64,000 nucleotides of DNA from Inia geoffrensis (GCA_036417435.1 CM070913.1:16708680-16772679); one strand, 5' to 3'. Shown: positions 53,696-60,149, numbered from the stretch's first letter. Translations and numbers: made by a program. The notes: generated by a model from the letters alone, not told the origin.

Positions 53696-56600
53696 GAACG
53701 GAATGTGAAGGTGAAGGCAGAGGCTGGGGTGATGTATCTACAAGCCAAAGAACACCAGAGATTGCCAGCAAACCACCAGAAGTGAGGAGACAGGCATGAA
53801 ACAGCTTTTCCCTCACAGCCTTCAGAAGGAACCAACCCTACTGACACCTTGATCTCAGACTTCCAGAGAGTTCACTTCAGAACTGTGAAACAATAAATAT
53901 CTGTTGTTAAAGTACTAAGTTTATGGTACTTCGTTATGCTGGCCCCAGCAGAACAATACAGCAAGACAGAAAGAAAAAGAGAGGGAATTAGAAAGACAGG
54001 AAAGTCCCTAGGCAGATAAAGTGTCTTAATGAGTGAAGGGGTAGAACCTAAAGTAGCTAGCTGTGAGTGCTTTATGAAGATTTATCTTAAAAGTTTGAAT
54101 TTTCATTCTCCTCAATATCATTAAAAAATATTAAACTAACTCTACCCCATCCATTCTCAATTTTCGAAGTAAAACTGGCATTCTAACAGTGTACACCATT
54201 TTTATGCTGTGCTTTGTGTATTCTTGGACACACTGCTTCATATCCCAAAGATTACAGGTAGCCCAGTTTACTTTACATGAAAACTATAATTCTAAAAACA
54301 CTGTGTGTTGATTTTCTCAATGTTATAATTCTTTTGTCTATCAGAAGCCCGTAAGAGACACGGCTAATTCACAAATCTGAAAAAGCTGCAAAGGAATCTC
54401 ATACATAGTAATAACTTGTCTATAGCCGTTTATCCTGGGGATTAGGTGCAGTGGGGCTACCACGTACCATGGATCAAAGGTCACTTACTAGTTAGCTAGA
54501 CTTTGAGCTAAGAAAATACTGGCTCTTGCTATCAATTTCATGTATTTCTGAAAGTAAATCATATTCTTTTTTTGGAAAAAAAAGAAACTGTGTTGCATAT
54601 GCTTATATTCCTATCAAGGACATAGCAGGAAAGAGTAATTACATTTACCTTCCCCTACTGAAAATAAGATGAAATAGCTGGGGAAGAAAAAATATAAAGA
54701 AAGTGGAAATGAAAAGCTTCATAAACTGGCCCTGGTAACTATTAATTCAGCTCTATTAATGAAAGAAAACGCTTATTTCTGACTTGTAACACTGAAAAAA
54801 AGGCTATAATAAAAGGCTCTAGATTAAGAATGGAAAGAAAGTACAAATATTATAAAATAATACCACGAGGCTTATCCATAAAAGATGAAGCCATATAGTT
54901 CACCCCAGATATCATACAATCTACGACCATGCAGTTCCACACATATAATACATTTTAGTAATTATGCTGTCATATAAAGTGACTTTTACATTTTTAATCA
55001 GAAACGATTCTTTGGGAAGCTAAGCTGTTAATATTCTACATCTTCCTTCCATCATTTAATTTCAGTACCTTCTATCTGTGGCACTTCACCATGAAGCTTG
55101 GCTTTGCTGGAGAAAGGTGCGTTCTGTAGCACTAATGCAAAGAGAGATGGGATCAAGGACTGCAAGGCAGACAGATACATGTGGAGCTTATGTTCATCCA
55201 GCCCGTGCTCTCCTTCCTGAAATATAAGGAGGTGAAAGCTAACTTTACACTTCTGAGGTTATGTATTTATGATGTTCTTCCTTTCTGTGGCAAACAATAA
55301 GACATTTAAGGACATGTATGTTAGACTCAAGGCATCACACCTAATGGAGATGACCATGAATCTTTTCTGAACTTCTCTGAGTATGTGAAGTACTAAGGCA
55401 TTGTGGAAGTAATAGAATCTTTTGTACGGAAAACTTTAGGAAGAACATCAGTCATTTCATTTGTATGGAACTTCTTTTACAGGTTTTTTTCTTTTAAGAG
55501 GGTCTTATCTTTTGACATTTTATAAGTCAGGTTAAAGAAATTAAAGTGAGCCACAGGAATCATTTTAAACGCTCAACTGCTAAACGAGCAGCAGTACTTG
55601 CTATTCCTAACTCCTTTTATAGATTTGGTGACAACTGTATTTGCCAGCATTGGAAGCACTTTAAAATAATTCAATGTATAGATAAAATGTAGGAGAAGAA
55701 ATGTCAAAAGAAAACAAAAGAAAGAGATAACAGAAAAAAAAAGAGTAAAGGGATCACTATGGTACACAGAAACCAAATATTAAAGTGAAAAATAGAATCA
55801 TTAGAGGAAAGCATTTATTGCTGTTGAAATCCACTTGAGATGTCATTACTATATTATAAATAACAACTGTGTCAGAAATATCAGATATGGTAGTTTTTTA
55901 CTATCAAGTTCTAAATTAGTTAATTTCTTCATGTAAGAATTACCTTGTGTGCTGAATACTGCAGCTATGTTTAGCAACAATGTGGAATTAGCTGTGTTAT
56001 GAAATGGAACTAAAAAAAAAAAAACAGGTACAGGGCTTCCCTGGTGGTGCAGTGGTTAAGAATCGCCTGCCAGTGCAGGAGAAACAGTTCGAGTCCGGGT
56101 CCGGGAAGATTCCCTCATGCCGCGGAGCAACTAAGCCTGTGTGCCACAACTACAGAGCCTGTGCTCTAGAGCCCGCAAGCCACAACTACTGACACGGCAT
56201 GCTGCACCTACTGAAGCCCGCACGCCTAGAGCCTGTGCTCCGTAACGAGAGAAGCCACCACAATGAGAAGCCCGCGCACTGCACGAAGAGTAGCCCTGGC
56301 TCACTGCAACTAGAGAAAAGCTCGCGTGCAGCAAGGAAGACCCAATGCAGCCAAAAATAAATAAATAAATTTTTATAAAACCCCAAAAAACAAACAAACA
56401 AAAAAAACCCAGGTACGGATAATTCTCAGATAGAAGGAATGCAAATATTAAAAAAAATACTTAAAAAAATTCCCTAGGTTTCATAAAAAGGAGTACTTCA
56501 GTCTAGTTGTCTATTTATAGTTTTTTTAACACCCATTTTGAAATTTATAGAAAAAATAGCCCAATTTTTAAATTAAATGAATACATGTGTATACATATAA

Positions 56601-58158
56601 GACTATCTACAGAGTAGTTAAAATACATTATGTTAAGAGCCTTTAAAATGTGGGGGTAAAAAGGGCAAGAGTTTGGTTTTAGAGACTGATATCAGATCCT
56701 GGTTCTGTCATTTGACAGCTTTGGGACCCTGAGCAAGTTACTTAAACACTCAGTTTCCACACAAAAAACAAAATATAATTCAAATGGTTATAAGAATGAA
56801 ATAACATACTTTATAAAGTATCTACCTTAACGGTACATAATCAATACACATTAAAGAAATGTTTTTCTTCTAGACTCTAAAAGAGACTTTTAGTACAAAA
56901 ATTAGAACAAGAAGTTTCTATTGTTTCTTCAACTTTTCTTCAATTCTTTTACTTGGGAAGAATGGAAAGTTTACTTTAAAAAGTCAGGACATGAACTACT
57001 GCAGTGAAAAAAAGGTAAAGCATTTTGACACTGTATAAATAAGAAAGCTTTAGAGACTCATATTTTAGTTATCTCTGCATTCTGGGAACTGATGCTGACA
57101 CTTTATCTAAAATATTTAAGTCTTCAGAAGAGGCTAAGAAGAGGTAGCACTGTGAATAGTATATGAGTTAGTGCCACAAAGGTGCTATTTTAGCTAAAAA
57201 AAAGGCAGACCATGCTCTTTCTCCTCTAGCTTCAGTCAAGCAAAACTTCCTCAAATCTCCCTTGGCTCCAGACCAATAGAGTCTTTAACAGGTAGTTAAT
57301 TAGAATGTTCGCTAAGTGGTACTTTCTTTGTTCCCCCAACATTCTTTCAAGATGCCTTAGAACACACCTTTTATATTTCTATTAACTATATAAATAAAGG
57401 AAGTATTTACCCTGAGAAGTTTTTCAATCTTGTTCAGCAATGTAGGTATAAGATGAGACTGTAAATTTCCAAGTTCTGTAGTCCAGGCAGCATAAGCTGG
57501 TAAAAATACTTGATGTGTTGCACTAACTACTCTTTCTGAGGGGTCACCCAAGGCTGACAGCAACAATTCAAAACCCTGCCAAAAGGAAATAGGCAAAGTG
57601 TAGATTAAAAAAAAAAAAACCTAAAAAACATAATAATATGTAATAAATATACACTGCAGTACATTTAGCATACATTTTAAGCAAGAAAGAAAACCATTCA
57701 TAATCCTATCCTTCCCAATTTCTTTAAAGAAAAATGTCATTTATCCGTTGATGGGAAAACCAGAGAGAAAGGGTGGTAACATGGCATGCTTGCTGCCAAT
57801 TTATTGCCAGAAAGCTGTGTCAGATACTATAAATGAATCAAAGCATCTCCTCCTTGAAATAGCAGAACTGAAACCAGGCAGCCAACTTCAACTGGTTAAA
57901 GTTGACACGTCTGCTATCCCTACTATAGATTATAGGATATCTGAATCAGAGATTTGGAATATTATACTATTTGGAATTTTATAATGAAATAAGTGGGATT
58001 CATTCTGAAAAACATACCTGTTGATATTTGTCTGGATCATCAATGTATCCCATAATGATACCGAGGCTTTTGATCACAGCTTCTCTTACCAAATCTGCCT
58101 TATCTTCCATTAACATCTGTTGCAACATTGAAAGAACCAAGGAGCTACGGATTTCTTT
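13735..58158 (-). CDS. RELCH: RELCH (KIAA1468), C-terminal half, 17 exons, 3' end of gene
   Basis: RELCH bridges Rab11-positive recycling endosomes and OSBP at the trans-Golgi and promotes non-vesicular cholesterol transfer (known from the family). The window encodes 584 residues of a family protein of about 1,216, so roughly the second half: an all-helical HEAT-type solenoid ending in ANVFQRKK and a TAA stop. The N-terminal LisH and coiled coil are not here. Exons in order of transcription: 58158-58018, 57575-57411, 55216-55069, 50956-50800, 50175-50052, 48228-48180, 46101-46022, 42735-42629, 41633-41534, then either 37146-37064 or 36553-36471, then 36265-36202, 34806-34668, 30950-30834, 27045-26957, 22373-22303, 13855-13735. 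Every junction is GT-AG, the phases agree throughout, and the chain sums to 1755 nt without an internal stop. Identity rests on remembered family peptides such as [18 protein letters not shown]. In other mammals the neighbour past the 3' end is TNFRSF11A; none of it is visible here. Confidence 0.93.
14050..14285 (+). repeat. MIR SINE
   Basis: Nearly full-length: 'gtggtatagtgattagg' to 'gctgtgtgactttgggcaag', 'cctcatctataaaatgg' and 'agtgccaggcacataatag'. In the last RELCH intron. Confidence 0.9.
14620..14765 (+). repeat. MIR fragment
   Basis: 'cttgtggctttggccaag' and 'cagtttcctcctctgtaaaa' match the MIR core in the right order. Strongly diverged. Confidence 0.6.
14890..15080 (+). repeat. possible L2 fragment
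   Basis: Pyrimidine-rich text around 'ctgaatacccctcccttgctg' resembles the L2 3' half. Weak. Confidence 0.35.
15220..15735 (-). mobile_element. L1 ORF2 reverse-transcriptase fragment
   Basis: The minus strand keeps an open frame of about 128 codons (15344-15730) with the L1 reverse-transcriptase signature [12 protein letters not shown] and 'GYKINAQKS'. A second frame (15232-15435) continues it after a frameshift ('KYLGI'-like block read as [15 protein letters not shown]). Truncated at both ends, so not functional. It lies in the last RELCH intron, in sense orientation. Confidence 0.88.
15940..16260 (+). repeat. L2 LINE fragment with a short TG run
   Basis: 'cacaccccttctcaaaatcttcag' to 'tttccatgatgcctttcc' follows the L2 3' region. 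A (TG)n of about 14 nt sits at 16060-16074. Confidence 0.55.
16371..16583 (-). mobile_element. CHR-type SINE
   Basis: T run, 'tttggttgcactgggtctcag', then 'ccaggaattgaacccgggcc' and 'ccaccagggaagtcc'. The 3' region carries a small internal re-duplication around 'gggagcatgcttccctgggagcgtg' (about 16540-16564). Confidence 0.88.
16785..16925. mobile_element. hAT-Charlie-type MITE (MER5-like)
   Basis: 'gcacatcacaattacctggg' followed by 'ccccagtgattctgatt' and 'ctggggtagaggaccc' follows this non-autonomous hAT family. Confidence 0.55.
17419..17751 (-). mobile_element. full-length CHR-type SINE with target duplication
   Basis: TTTA-rich tail, 'ggctgcattgggtcttcg', complete middle block, ending 'ccaccagggaagtccct'. 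taaatgctgca starts at 17403 and again at 17752. Confidence 0.92.
18090..18325 (+). repeat. MIR SINE
   Basis: 'acatggtggttaagacc', 'tgcctgggtttgaattctgg', 'catctgtaaaatgggaatag' and 'cacagggttattatgat' in MIR order. Confidence 0.9.
18434..18600 (+). mobile_element. hAT-Charlie-type MITE (MER20-like)
   Basis: Starts 'cagtggttctcaaagtgtgg' and continues 'gttgcaattcaaattctcagg', ending 'ccaggtgattctgatgg' and 'cctgagaa'. Confidence 0.75.
18610..18832 (-). mobile_element. hAT-type MITE, 'ggtcagcaaactttctgtaa' family
   Basis: Reverse copy of the same family as 60626-60844: 'tttgtaaataaagctttattgg', 'gagttcaattgtgtacttg', ending 'gaaagtctgttgactcctgg'. Confidence 0.75.
18835..19045 (+). repeat. 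L2 LINE fragment
   Basis: 'aggataagtccaaacc' then 'ttttgcacagtgctgatatttctgcatg' correspond to spaced blocks of the L2 3' half. Confidence 0.5.
19090..19943 (+). mobile_element. 3' part of an old LINE (L1M-like)
   Basis: 'acaattggaaatttgaac', 'ttatcttttagagatgtata' and 'gttgaagctgagtgatgagt' followed by a run to 'agtaagagttaaaaaa' is a common old 3'-end sequence. Its A-rich end is the target site of the younger L1 next to it. Confidence 0.5.
19988..20420 (+). mobile_element. 5'-truncated young L1 3' end with 43-44 nt target duplication
   Basis: The insert keeps the last part of ORF2 (e.g. '[18 protein letters not shown]') plus a 3' UTR and ends in A-rich sequence. The flanks 19944-19987 and 20421-20463 are identical except for one A in a homopolymer, which fixes both ends of the insertion. 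In the last RELCH intron, antisense to the gene. Not active, since it is 433 nt long. Confidence 0.92.
20874..20921 (+). repeat. (TG)n microsatellite
   Basis: About 23 uninterrupted TG units, likely polymorphic in length. Confidence 0.95.
21350..22043 (-). mobile_element. 5'-truncated L1 3' end with 10-nt target duplication
   Basis: Reverse L1: T-rich tail at 21350, 3' UTR, then the end of ORF2 near 21697-21830 ('[15 protein letters not shown]' on the minus strand). ttggaagctt occurs at 21340-21349 and 22044-22053. A (TG)/(TA)/(CA) microsatellite has expanded inside it. Confidence 0.9.
21816..21918 (+). repeat. compound microsatellite (TG)n(TA)n(CA)n inside the L1
   Basis: Alternating purine-pyrimidine run of about 100 nt, self-complementary between the TG and CA arms, so it can form a hairpin. 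It creates low-complexity open frames on both strands that are not genes. Confidence 0.92.
22303..22373 (-). CDS. RELCH: RELCH exon, residues 522-545
   Basis: This exon has 71 nt, phase 0 in and phase 2 out. It encodes [17 protein letters not shown]... to ...VQEPQ, the start of the charged C-terminal tail after the solenoid. The acceptor is taaatcag and the donor is AGG|GTAAGA. Confidence 0.94.
22374..24110. other. intron sequence with one old repeat, otherwise unassigned
   Basis: 22990-23480 looks like an ancient mammalian repeat ('ggaggtgttctaagcagg', 'gtgccttgcagattatggta'). The rest, including 23490-24110, shows nothing I recognise. Confidence 0.4.
24110..26215 (+). mobile_element. rearranged old L1 ORF2 segments
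   Basis: 24160-24600 matches the reverse-transcriptase region ('accaagtgggatttattgcg', 'ctgacgcagaaaaaacatttg'). 24600-25020 matches an earlier part of ORF2, and 25050-26200 a later part. The order is therefore shuffled: two insertions or one rearranged element. Many stops. Confidence 0.7.
26640..26825 (-). repeat. MIR, diverged
   Basis: 'aaaaagcatttcacatacattctcttac' style text and 'aaacagaagctcaaagatg', 'ctcatagctagtaaat' match reverse MIR blocks. Confidence 0.55.
26957..27045 (-). CDS. RELCH: RELCH exon, residues 492-521
   Basis: This exon has 89 nt, phase 1 in and phase 0 out. It encodes [18 protein letters not shown]... to ...LSPEHE. The acceptor used must be ctcatctcaag. A second AG lies 9 nt further in, after catttcag at 27037-27038, and would create a TAG stop at the junction. 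The donor is GAG|GTAAGC. Confidence 0.92.
27465..27554 (+). mobile_element. very short L1 3' end
   Basis: About 90 nt: 'ggatacatatagctgattc' to 'attatactccaataaagatg' and A-rich tail. Flanks actgctgctt (27455-27464) and attgctgctt (27555-27564) form the target duplication. An extreme 5' truncation. Confidence 0.85.
28590..28830. repeat. old mammalian SINE/LINE fragment, family uncertain
   Basis: 'cttagagatcatttagtcct' is typical of ancient repeats such as MIR3/L3. The remainder is diverged. Confidence 0.35.
29027..29112 (+). repeat. tandem duplication, two 43-nt units
   Basis: Units 29027-29069 and 29070-29112 differ at four positions, all transitions. No known repeat family involved. In the intron between RELCH residues 492 and 493. 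Confidence 0.92.
29113..30833. other. intron sequence, mostly unassigned
   Basis: A possible MIR-like block lies at 30295-30395 ('tcatttataaaatgtagtgg'). Nothing else recognised. Confidence 0.35.
30834..30950 (-). CDS. RELCH: RELCH exon, residues 453-492
   Basis: This exon has 117 nt, phase 1 in and phase 1 out. It encodes [14 protein letters not shown]... to ...AYSALSCC. The polypyrimidine tract before the acceptor is strong. The donor GTT|GTATCC departs from consensus at +4 to +6, and several GT dinucleotides overlap in the GTTGTTGTAT run. I chose the one that keeps the frame into the next exon. Confidence 0.92.
30951..32479. other. intron sequence upstream of the retroviral fragment, unassigned
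   Basis: May contain the 5' part of the provirus, but I see no LTR or primer-binding site. Nothing else recognised. Confidence 0.3.
32480..34270 (+). mobile_element. decayed gammaretrovirus-like gag-pro-pol fragment (endogenous retrovirus), antisense to RELCH
   Basis: Several frames in consistent order on the + strand suggest one ancient provirus. 32506-32724 resembles gag capsid. Around 32965-33010 a half zinc knuckle reads GHWKNQC, with its first cysteines gone. Near 33160-33205 a protease-like stretch carries Asn in place of the catalytic Asp. 33560-33715 resembles pol between reverse transcriptase and RNase H ('[18 protein letters not shown]'), and 34160-34250 the end of RNase H ('[15 protein letters not shown]'). 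Frames are broken by shifts and stops throughout. No LTR pair or env was identified. It sits in the intron at 30951-34667 and cannot be functional. Confidence 0.65.
34668..34806 (-). CDS. RELCH: RELCH exon, residues 407-453
   Basis: This exon has 139 nt, phase 0 in and phase 1 out. It begins [17 protein letters not shown] and ends NAEPRFRDE. The motif [22 protein letters not shown] is again HEAT-like. The acceptor caattttaag is weak for its AAG. The donor is AGT|GTAAGT. Confidence 0.95.
34807..36201. other. intron sequence, nothing recognised
   Basis: AT-rich; a 168-codon minus-strand frame at 35335-35841 shows no familiar motif and biased low-complexity ends. Confidence 0.4.
36202..36265 (-). 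CDS. RELCH: RELCH exon, residues 385-406
   Basis: This exon has 64 nt, phase 2 in and phase 0 out, encoding [21 protein letters not shown]. With the preceding SSDPE it forms the DPE-SVR-A turn and B helix of a HEAT repeat. The acceptor is ttttaacag and the donor is GAG|GTAGGA. Only 205 nt separate it from exon B. Confidence 0.95.
36471..36553 (-). CDS. RELCH: RELCH alternative exon B (3' member of the duplicated pair), residues 358-385
   Basis: This exon has 83 nt with the same phases as exon A. It encodes [16 protein letters not shown]... to ...LSSDPE, then Phe where exon A gives Ile. By my count 17 of 28 residues match exon A, differences are mostly conservative, and no stop or indel is present. 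The acceptor is ctggtttacag and the donor is ATT|GTGAGT. Intact frame, length and splice sites argue for a used, mutually exclusive exon rather than a relic. That it is expressed is inference. Confidence 0.85.
36554..37063 (-). other. RELCH: 510-nt intron separating the two alternative RELCH exons
   Basis: Long enough for normal splicing, so exclusion of one exon is not explained by a too-short intron. No repeat recognised inside it. A pyrimidine-poor acceptor precedes exon A, and a better one precedes exon B. Confidence 0.6.
37064..37146 (-). CDS. RELCH: RELCH alternative exon A (5' member of the duplicated pair), residues 358-385
   Basis: This exon has 83 nt, phase 0 in and phase 2 out. 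It encodes [16 protein letters not shown]... to ...LSSDPE plus the first two bases of the Ile codon. This is the version I recall from the canonical protein. The donor AAT|GTAAGT is strong. The acceptor gaccaatcag has an interrupted pyrimidine tract. It is 510 nt from its paralogous partner, exon B. Using both or neither shifts the frame. Confidence 0.92.
37458..37489 (+). repeat. poly(T)32 homopolymer
   Basis: 32 uninterrupted T, i.e. A32 in the RELCH pre-mRNA, 312 nt upstream of the acceptor of alternative exon A. No attached SINE or L1 was recognised. Confidence 0.95.
37735..37965 (+). repeat. MIR SINE
   Basis: 'gacctgggttcagattctagc', 'cagttttctcatctgaaaatgg' and 'aaggatcattgtgctac' in MIR order. 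Confidence 0.88.
38935..39060 (-). repeat. MIR fragment
   Basis: 'aacagatgaagaaactgagcc', then 'gaagttaaataacttgccc', the conserved MIR core in reverse. Confidence 0.8.
39060..40575. other. intron sequence, nothing recognised
   Basis: AT-rich with no repeat or RNA identified. Confidence 0.35.
40580..40805 (-). repeat. MIR SINE
   Basis: 'taacatttattaagctctta', 'gtgccagacactgttttaag', 'aactaaggcacagagaag': nearly full-length reverse MIR. Confidence 0.92.
41534..41633 (-). CDS. RELCH: RELCH exon, residues 324-357
   Basis: This exon has 100 nt, phase 2 in and phase 0 out. It encodes [18 protein letters not shown]... to ...CTAARMFE. It ends in the middle of a HEAT repeat whose remainder is supplied by one of the two alternative exons downstream. 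The acceptor is tttctttcag and the donor is GAG|GTATGT. Confidence 0.95.
41673..41725 (+). repeat. 53-nt dispersed direct repeat, copy 1
   Basis: Matches 43134-43186 at 49 of 53 positions. It begins 40 nt upstream of the acceptor of the RELCH exon at 41534-41633, so it covers the likely branch-point region. Confidence 0.88.
42005..42175 (+). repeat. MIR fragment
   Basis: 'cactggactaagagccag' and 'atttctgcatctataaaaatc' in MIR order; diverged. Confidence 0.6.
42629..42735 (-). CDS. RELCH: RELCH exon, residues 289-324
   Basis: This exon has 107 nt, phase 0 in and phase 2 out. It begins [18 protein letters not shown] and ends KASFVEL. It is an amphipathic helix pair with the turn LSHAPLD. The acceptor is cctctgtag and the donor is GGG|GTAAAA. 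Near-identical 53-nt repeats lie on either side of it, in the two flanking introns. Confidence 0.94.
42940..43115. mobile_element. hAT-type MITE
   Basis: 'gtgctgtccaatatggcagcc', 'cacatgtggttactt' and, at the other end, the inverted counterparts 'agccatgtgtggttagtgg' and 'ccggacagctcag'. Inverted ends with an AT-rich centre. Confidence 0.7.
43134..43186 (+). repeat. 53-nt dispersed direct repeat, copy 2
   Basis: Second copy of 41673-41725, same orientation, 1461 nt away, just right of the MITE and on the other side of the exon at 42629-42735. Confidence 0.88.
44901..45117 (+). mobile_element. young CHR-type SINE, A-tailed
   Basis: 'gggcttccctggtggcgcag' with the subfamily marks 'ggttgagagtccgcctgccg' and 'cagtgagaggcccgcgtaccg', then about 23 A. 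gactgatat (44892-44900) and gactgatgt (45118-45126) flank it. In a RELCH intron, antisense. This GC-rich copy creates spurious open frames on both strands. Confidence 0.93.
45206..45625 (+). mobile_element. solo LTR of MaLR type (MLT1-like)
   Basis: 'gaatctgggctgggcctgtg', 'gacttgctttaagcaatagaatg', and at the right end 'gttttggggtaattcattatg' match old MLT1 LTR blocks in order. No internal region seen. Non-coding. Confidence 0.75.
46022..46101 (-). CDS. RELCH: RELCH exon, residues 262-288
   Basis: This exon has 80 nt, phase 1 in and phase 0 out. It encodes [17 protein letters not shown]... to ...LTCYIQ: a short polar loop followed by a hydrophobic helix. The acceptor is tgattttag and the donor is CAG|GTAAGG. 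Confidence 0.95.
46102..48179. other. intron sequence, mostly unassigned
   Basis: A reverse MIR piece at about 46775-46865 ('ggcactgttttaagtgctttac') is the only repeat I recognise. Confidence 0.4.
48180..48228 (-). CDS. RELCH: RELCH short exon, residues 246-262
   Basis: Only 49 nt (phase 0 in, phase 1 out), encoding [16 protein letters not shown]. Skipping it would break the frame. The acceptor gttgcttag is followed directly by GTAAAA, so the exon's first six bases look like a 5' splice site. The real donor is TTG|GTAAGT. Confidence 0.93.
48229..50051. other. intron sequence with one MIR
   Basis: Reverse MIR at about 49165-49310 ('atggaaagattaagcacagatac', then 'cgaattccgtccagtcc'). Nothing else recognised. 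Confidence 0.5.
50052..50175 (-). CDS. RELCH: RELCH exon, residues 204-245
   Basis: This exon has 124 nt, phase 2 in and phase 0 out. It reads [16 protein letters not shown]... to ...FGKIFTNTK and contains the aromatic, Cys-rich helix [13 protein letters not shown]. The acceptor is ttcatattcag and the donor is AAG|GTAAAA. Confidence 0.95.
50800..50956 (-). CDS. RELCH: RELCH exon, residues 152-204
   Basis: This exon has 157 nt, phase 1 in and phase 2 out. It begins [14 protein letters not shown] and ends [11 protein letters not shown] proline-rich loop leads into [18 protein letters not shown]. The acceptor is aatttttatag and the donor is ACT|GTAAGT. Confidence 0.95.
51130..51320. mobile_element. 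Tigger-type MITE (MER8-like) with terminal inverted repeats
   Basis: Ends 'cagttgatcc' and 'ggatcaactg' are perfect inverted repeats, flanked by TA on both sides as expected of Tc1/mariner-pogo insertion. Inner text 'acagtcggccctctgtatc' confirms the family. Confidence 0.88.
51321..52900. other. intron sequence, nothing recognised
   Basis: AT-rich; no repeat or RNA identified. Confidence 0.35.
52905..53030 (+). repeat. L2 LINE 3' end fragment
   Basis: 'ctagaatgtaagctcttcatgg', 'gtatcccaagcgtttaaaat' and 'agtgcctgacataaatatt' match the L2 3' terminus. Confidence 0.65.
53447..53962 (+). mobile_element. solo LTR of MaLR type (MLT1-like) with (CA)n
   Basis: 'gggttgaactgtgtctcc' to 'tcagaatgtgaccttatttgg', 'tgacaccttgatctcagac' and 'gaaacaataaatatctgttg' follow MLT1 LTR order. 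The LTR polyadenylation signal AATAAA is still readable near 53890. A (CA)n run sits at 53649-53692. Non-coding. Confidence 0.82.
53649..53692 (+). repeat. (CA)n microsatellite
   Basis: About 22 CA units inside the LTR, likely length-polymorphic. Confidence 0.95.
53963..55068. other. intron sequence, nothing recognised
   Basis: No repeat or RNA identified in this part of the 4.1-kb intron. Confidence 0.35.
55069..55216 (-). CDS. RELCH: RELCH exon, residues 103-152
   Basis: This exon has 148 nt, phase 0 in and phase 1 out. The peptide starts [19 protein letters not shown] and ends HGEVPQIE. It is a hydrophobic helix ([15 protein letters not shown]) followed by a polar linker. The acceptor is ttatatttcag and the donor is AAG|GTACTG. 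Confidence 0.95.
56033..56409 (+). mobile_element. full-length CHR-type SINE with target duplication
   Basis: 'gggcttccctggtggtgcag' through 'atgcagccaaaaataaataaa' and an A/CAAA-rich tail. Related flanks around caggtac at 56025-56031 and 56411-56417. Confidence 0.9.
56680..56860 (+). repeat. MIR SINE
   Basis: 'cagatcctggttctgtcatttg' and 'tgagcaagttacttaaac' in MIR order. Confidence 0.8.
57411..57575 (-). CDS. RELCH: RELCH exon, residues 48-102
   Basis: This exon has 165 nt, phase 0 to phase 0. It begins [17 protein letters not shown] and ends LNKIEKLLR. The pattern '[24 protein letters not shown]' is a classic HEAT A/B helix with a D-P-S turn. The acceptor is ccttttggcag and the donor is AGG|GTAAAT. 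Confidence 0.95.
58018..58158 (-). CDS. RELCH: RELCH exon (first in window), residues 1-47 of the segment
   Basis: This exon has 141 nt, phase 0 to phase 0. It reads [15 protein letters not shown]... to ...DDPDKYQQ, a helix pair typical of a HEAT repeat (hydrophobic face [10 protein letters not shown], then [13 protein letters not shown]). The acceptor is ctattttcag and the donor is CAG|GTATGT. It is separated from the next exon by a 442-nt intron. The exon upstream of it was not found in the window. Confidence 0.92.
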
Positions 58159-60149
58159 CTGAAAATAGAAAGGAATATGTTTTACTATTTATTTACACTA
58201 GCAGCAGAAAAGGATAGAAAATAGTGAGATATCCATGTATTCAAAATCTAGATTAAATATATATTAACATGTTGCTATGTTTGCTTCAAGTCCTCATTTT
58301 TGAAAGACATAAGATATTAGAGATACAGCTGAACTATCAACTCTTCTCCACCCTCTCCCCCTTCCTCCATCTCCCTCTCTAAAGATATCATCTACCCTGA
58401 ACTTGGTATTAATCATCTCCCAGCATATTTTTGTATTTTTACTAAATATGTGTCAATCCCTCAAACCTTTACAGTGCCCTTTTGGCCAATCAACAGTCAA
58501 CACTCTGCTATAAACAGACAATGACTCTTCTACCACTACCTGTACAACTCAGAGAAGAGCACTGGCAGTCATAACAATAGGAGGGATTACAAAAATCACT
58601 CTGGTAAGAAAAACATTTGCCTGGGGTAGGAGTGTGGAAACATAAAATCCTGGTGTTCTGTTTTCTGAAGAACTGAGAAAAAATATTAAAACAGGATGAT
58701 GAAACATGAGAGTAAACTTTAAAAGTGCTTAAAAAACTGTGTTGATATTTTCAGATGCTATTTAATATAATGTCAACCACTGTTGTGTCTTAATTTCACA
58801 CAATTGTTTCCCCATGGTTTTAGCCTAATTAATGTCTGAGGTTAGAATAAAGTGTTACTGTTATACAAATTCTTGCCCTTCCTTCCCTTTTTTTGTACCA
58901 TTATTGTAAGTTGACCAATATAAAATTCTTTAAACTTGTTTAAGTTACTTTTACATATAATAGTTAAAATAAACGGATATGAACATTTTCATAAATTTAC
59001 AGTGGGATCTGGTATGCAAAGCAGTCTTAAAAGACATTTTTAAATGATCTAGTTTTTGTTTTGACTTTTAGAGACAAAAATATGTGTGTAAGTTTAGCAA
59101 ATTTTGGTCACATTTAGGTTTGTGAATATGACTTTTGGTACAGCCTTGTTTATTTATCCTTTATGCTAAAATTGCTCCCCCCAATTTTTTTTTAAGTGTT
59201 AAGGGCTTTTTGGTTAATATCAGCACAGGCAAAAGGACAGAGGTGAGTAAACTTCAGCTGGGTATTTGCTTTGCAATGATCTAGCCTGAGGTCAACTGTG
59301 GCAGTTAGTTTCAGTATGCTAAGGGAACCCACAGGACAAGTCAGGATGCTTTATTCCATTTAAGCCATGACCACACTGAGGTTTTACTGTTACCAGTTAC
59401 AGTGGGGAACAAGAAAGTGGAGGTCCATGTAGGAAATATTAAATCCATTATTAATACTGCTTAGCATTCTAGTACTAGGAGCAGTGTGGAACAGTTTCCT
59501 TCTTCTTTGATAGCATGTGATGTTCATCTCTGTCTTGGAACAATAAATAATAGGATGCTCAAACTCACTCATGTATCACAACAATAAGATAATTTTCTCT
59601 TAAAAGATAGGCAAACATTAAAAAAAAAGTGATTATGCCCAGTTGAAGTATGGTAAGATAAGAATTCCAACGCACTGTTGATAGGAGTACAATCTGTGCT
59701 ATCTTGGTTGGGGGCAATTTAACACTGTCAAAGTAAAAAATGCAAACTTTAAAAGCAGCAAGATACACAGGTATTAATGGTTTGTGAAATTTAAAAATGA
59801 AGATTCCCTTGTGTACATTTTTAAATTTCACATACTGTTAATATCTCTGTATTTTGCTTCTTTTAACACACAGAATAATTAATTCTGGGTAAGAAAAATT
59901 TAAAGGATGTAAAAATGCAAGCTGGTATATGCATAAATTTTTATTCTCTGTAAGTATTAATTAAAAATCATTACCCAAAGATGTAATCCTTGGGGATAAT
60001 GACTAGGGTCAGGGAAGTCTTTGACTTTCATTTTATTCTTTTCTATACTGCATGAAACTTTATTTTTAACAAAATAAAAAAATGTTACTGGGAGTGAGAC
60101 TGTGAATTATTCTTTATATTTTTCTGAATAAAAAAACAAAAATTGTATT
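58159..60149. other. presumed RELCH intron, nothing recognised
   Basis: No exon with fitting phase and splice sites, and no clear repeat. Confidence 0.4.

Noticed and set aside
53565..53847. Two overlapping minus-strand frames
   Set aside because: They lie inside an MLT1-like LTR and read through its (CA)n tract.
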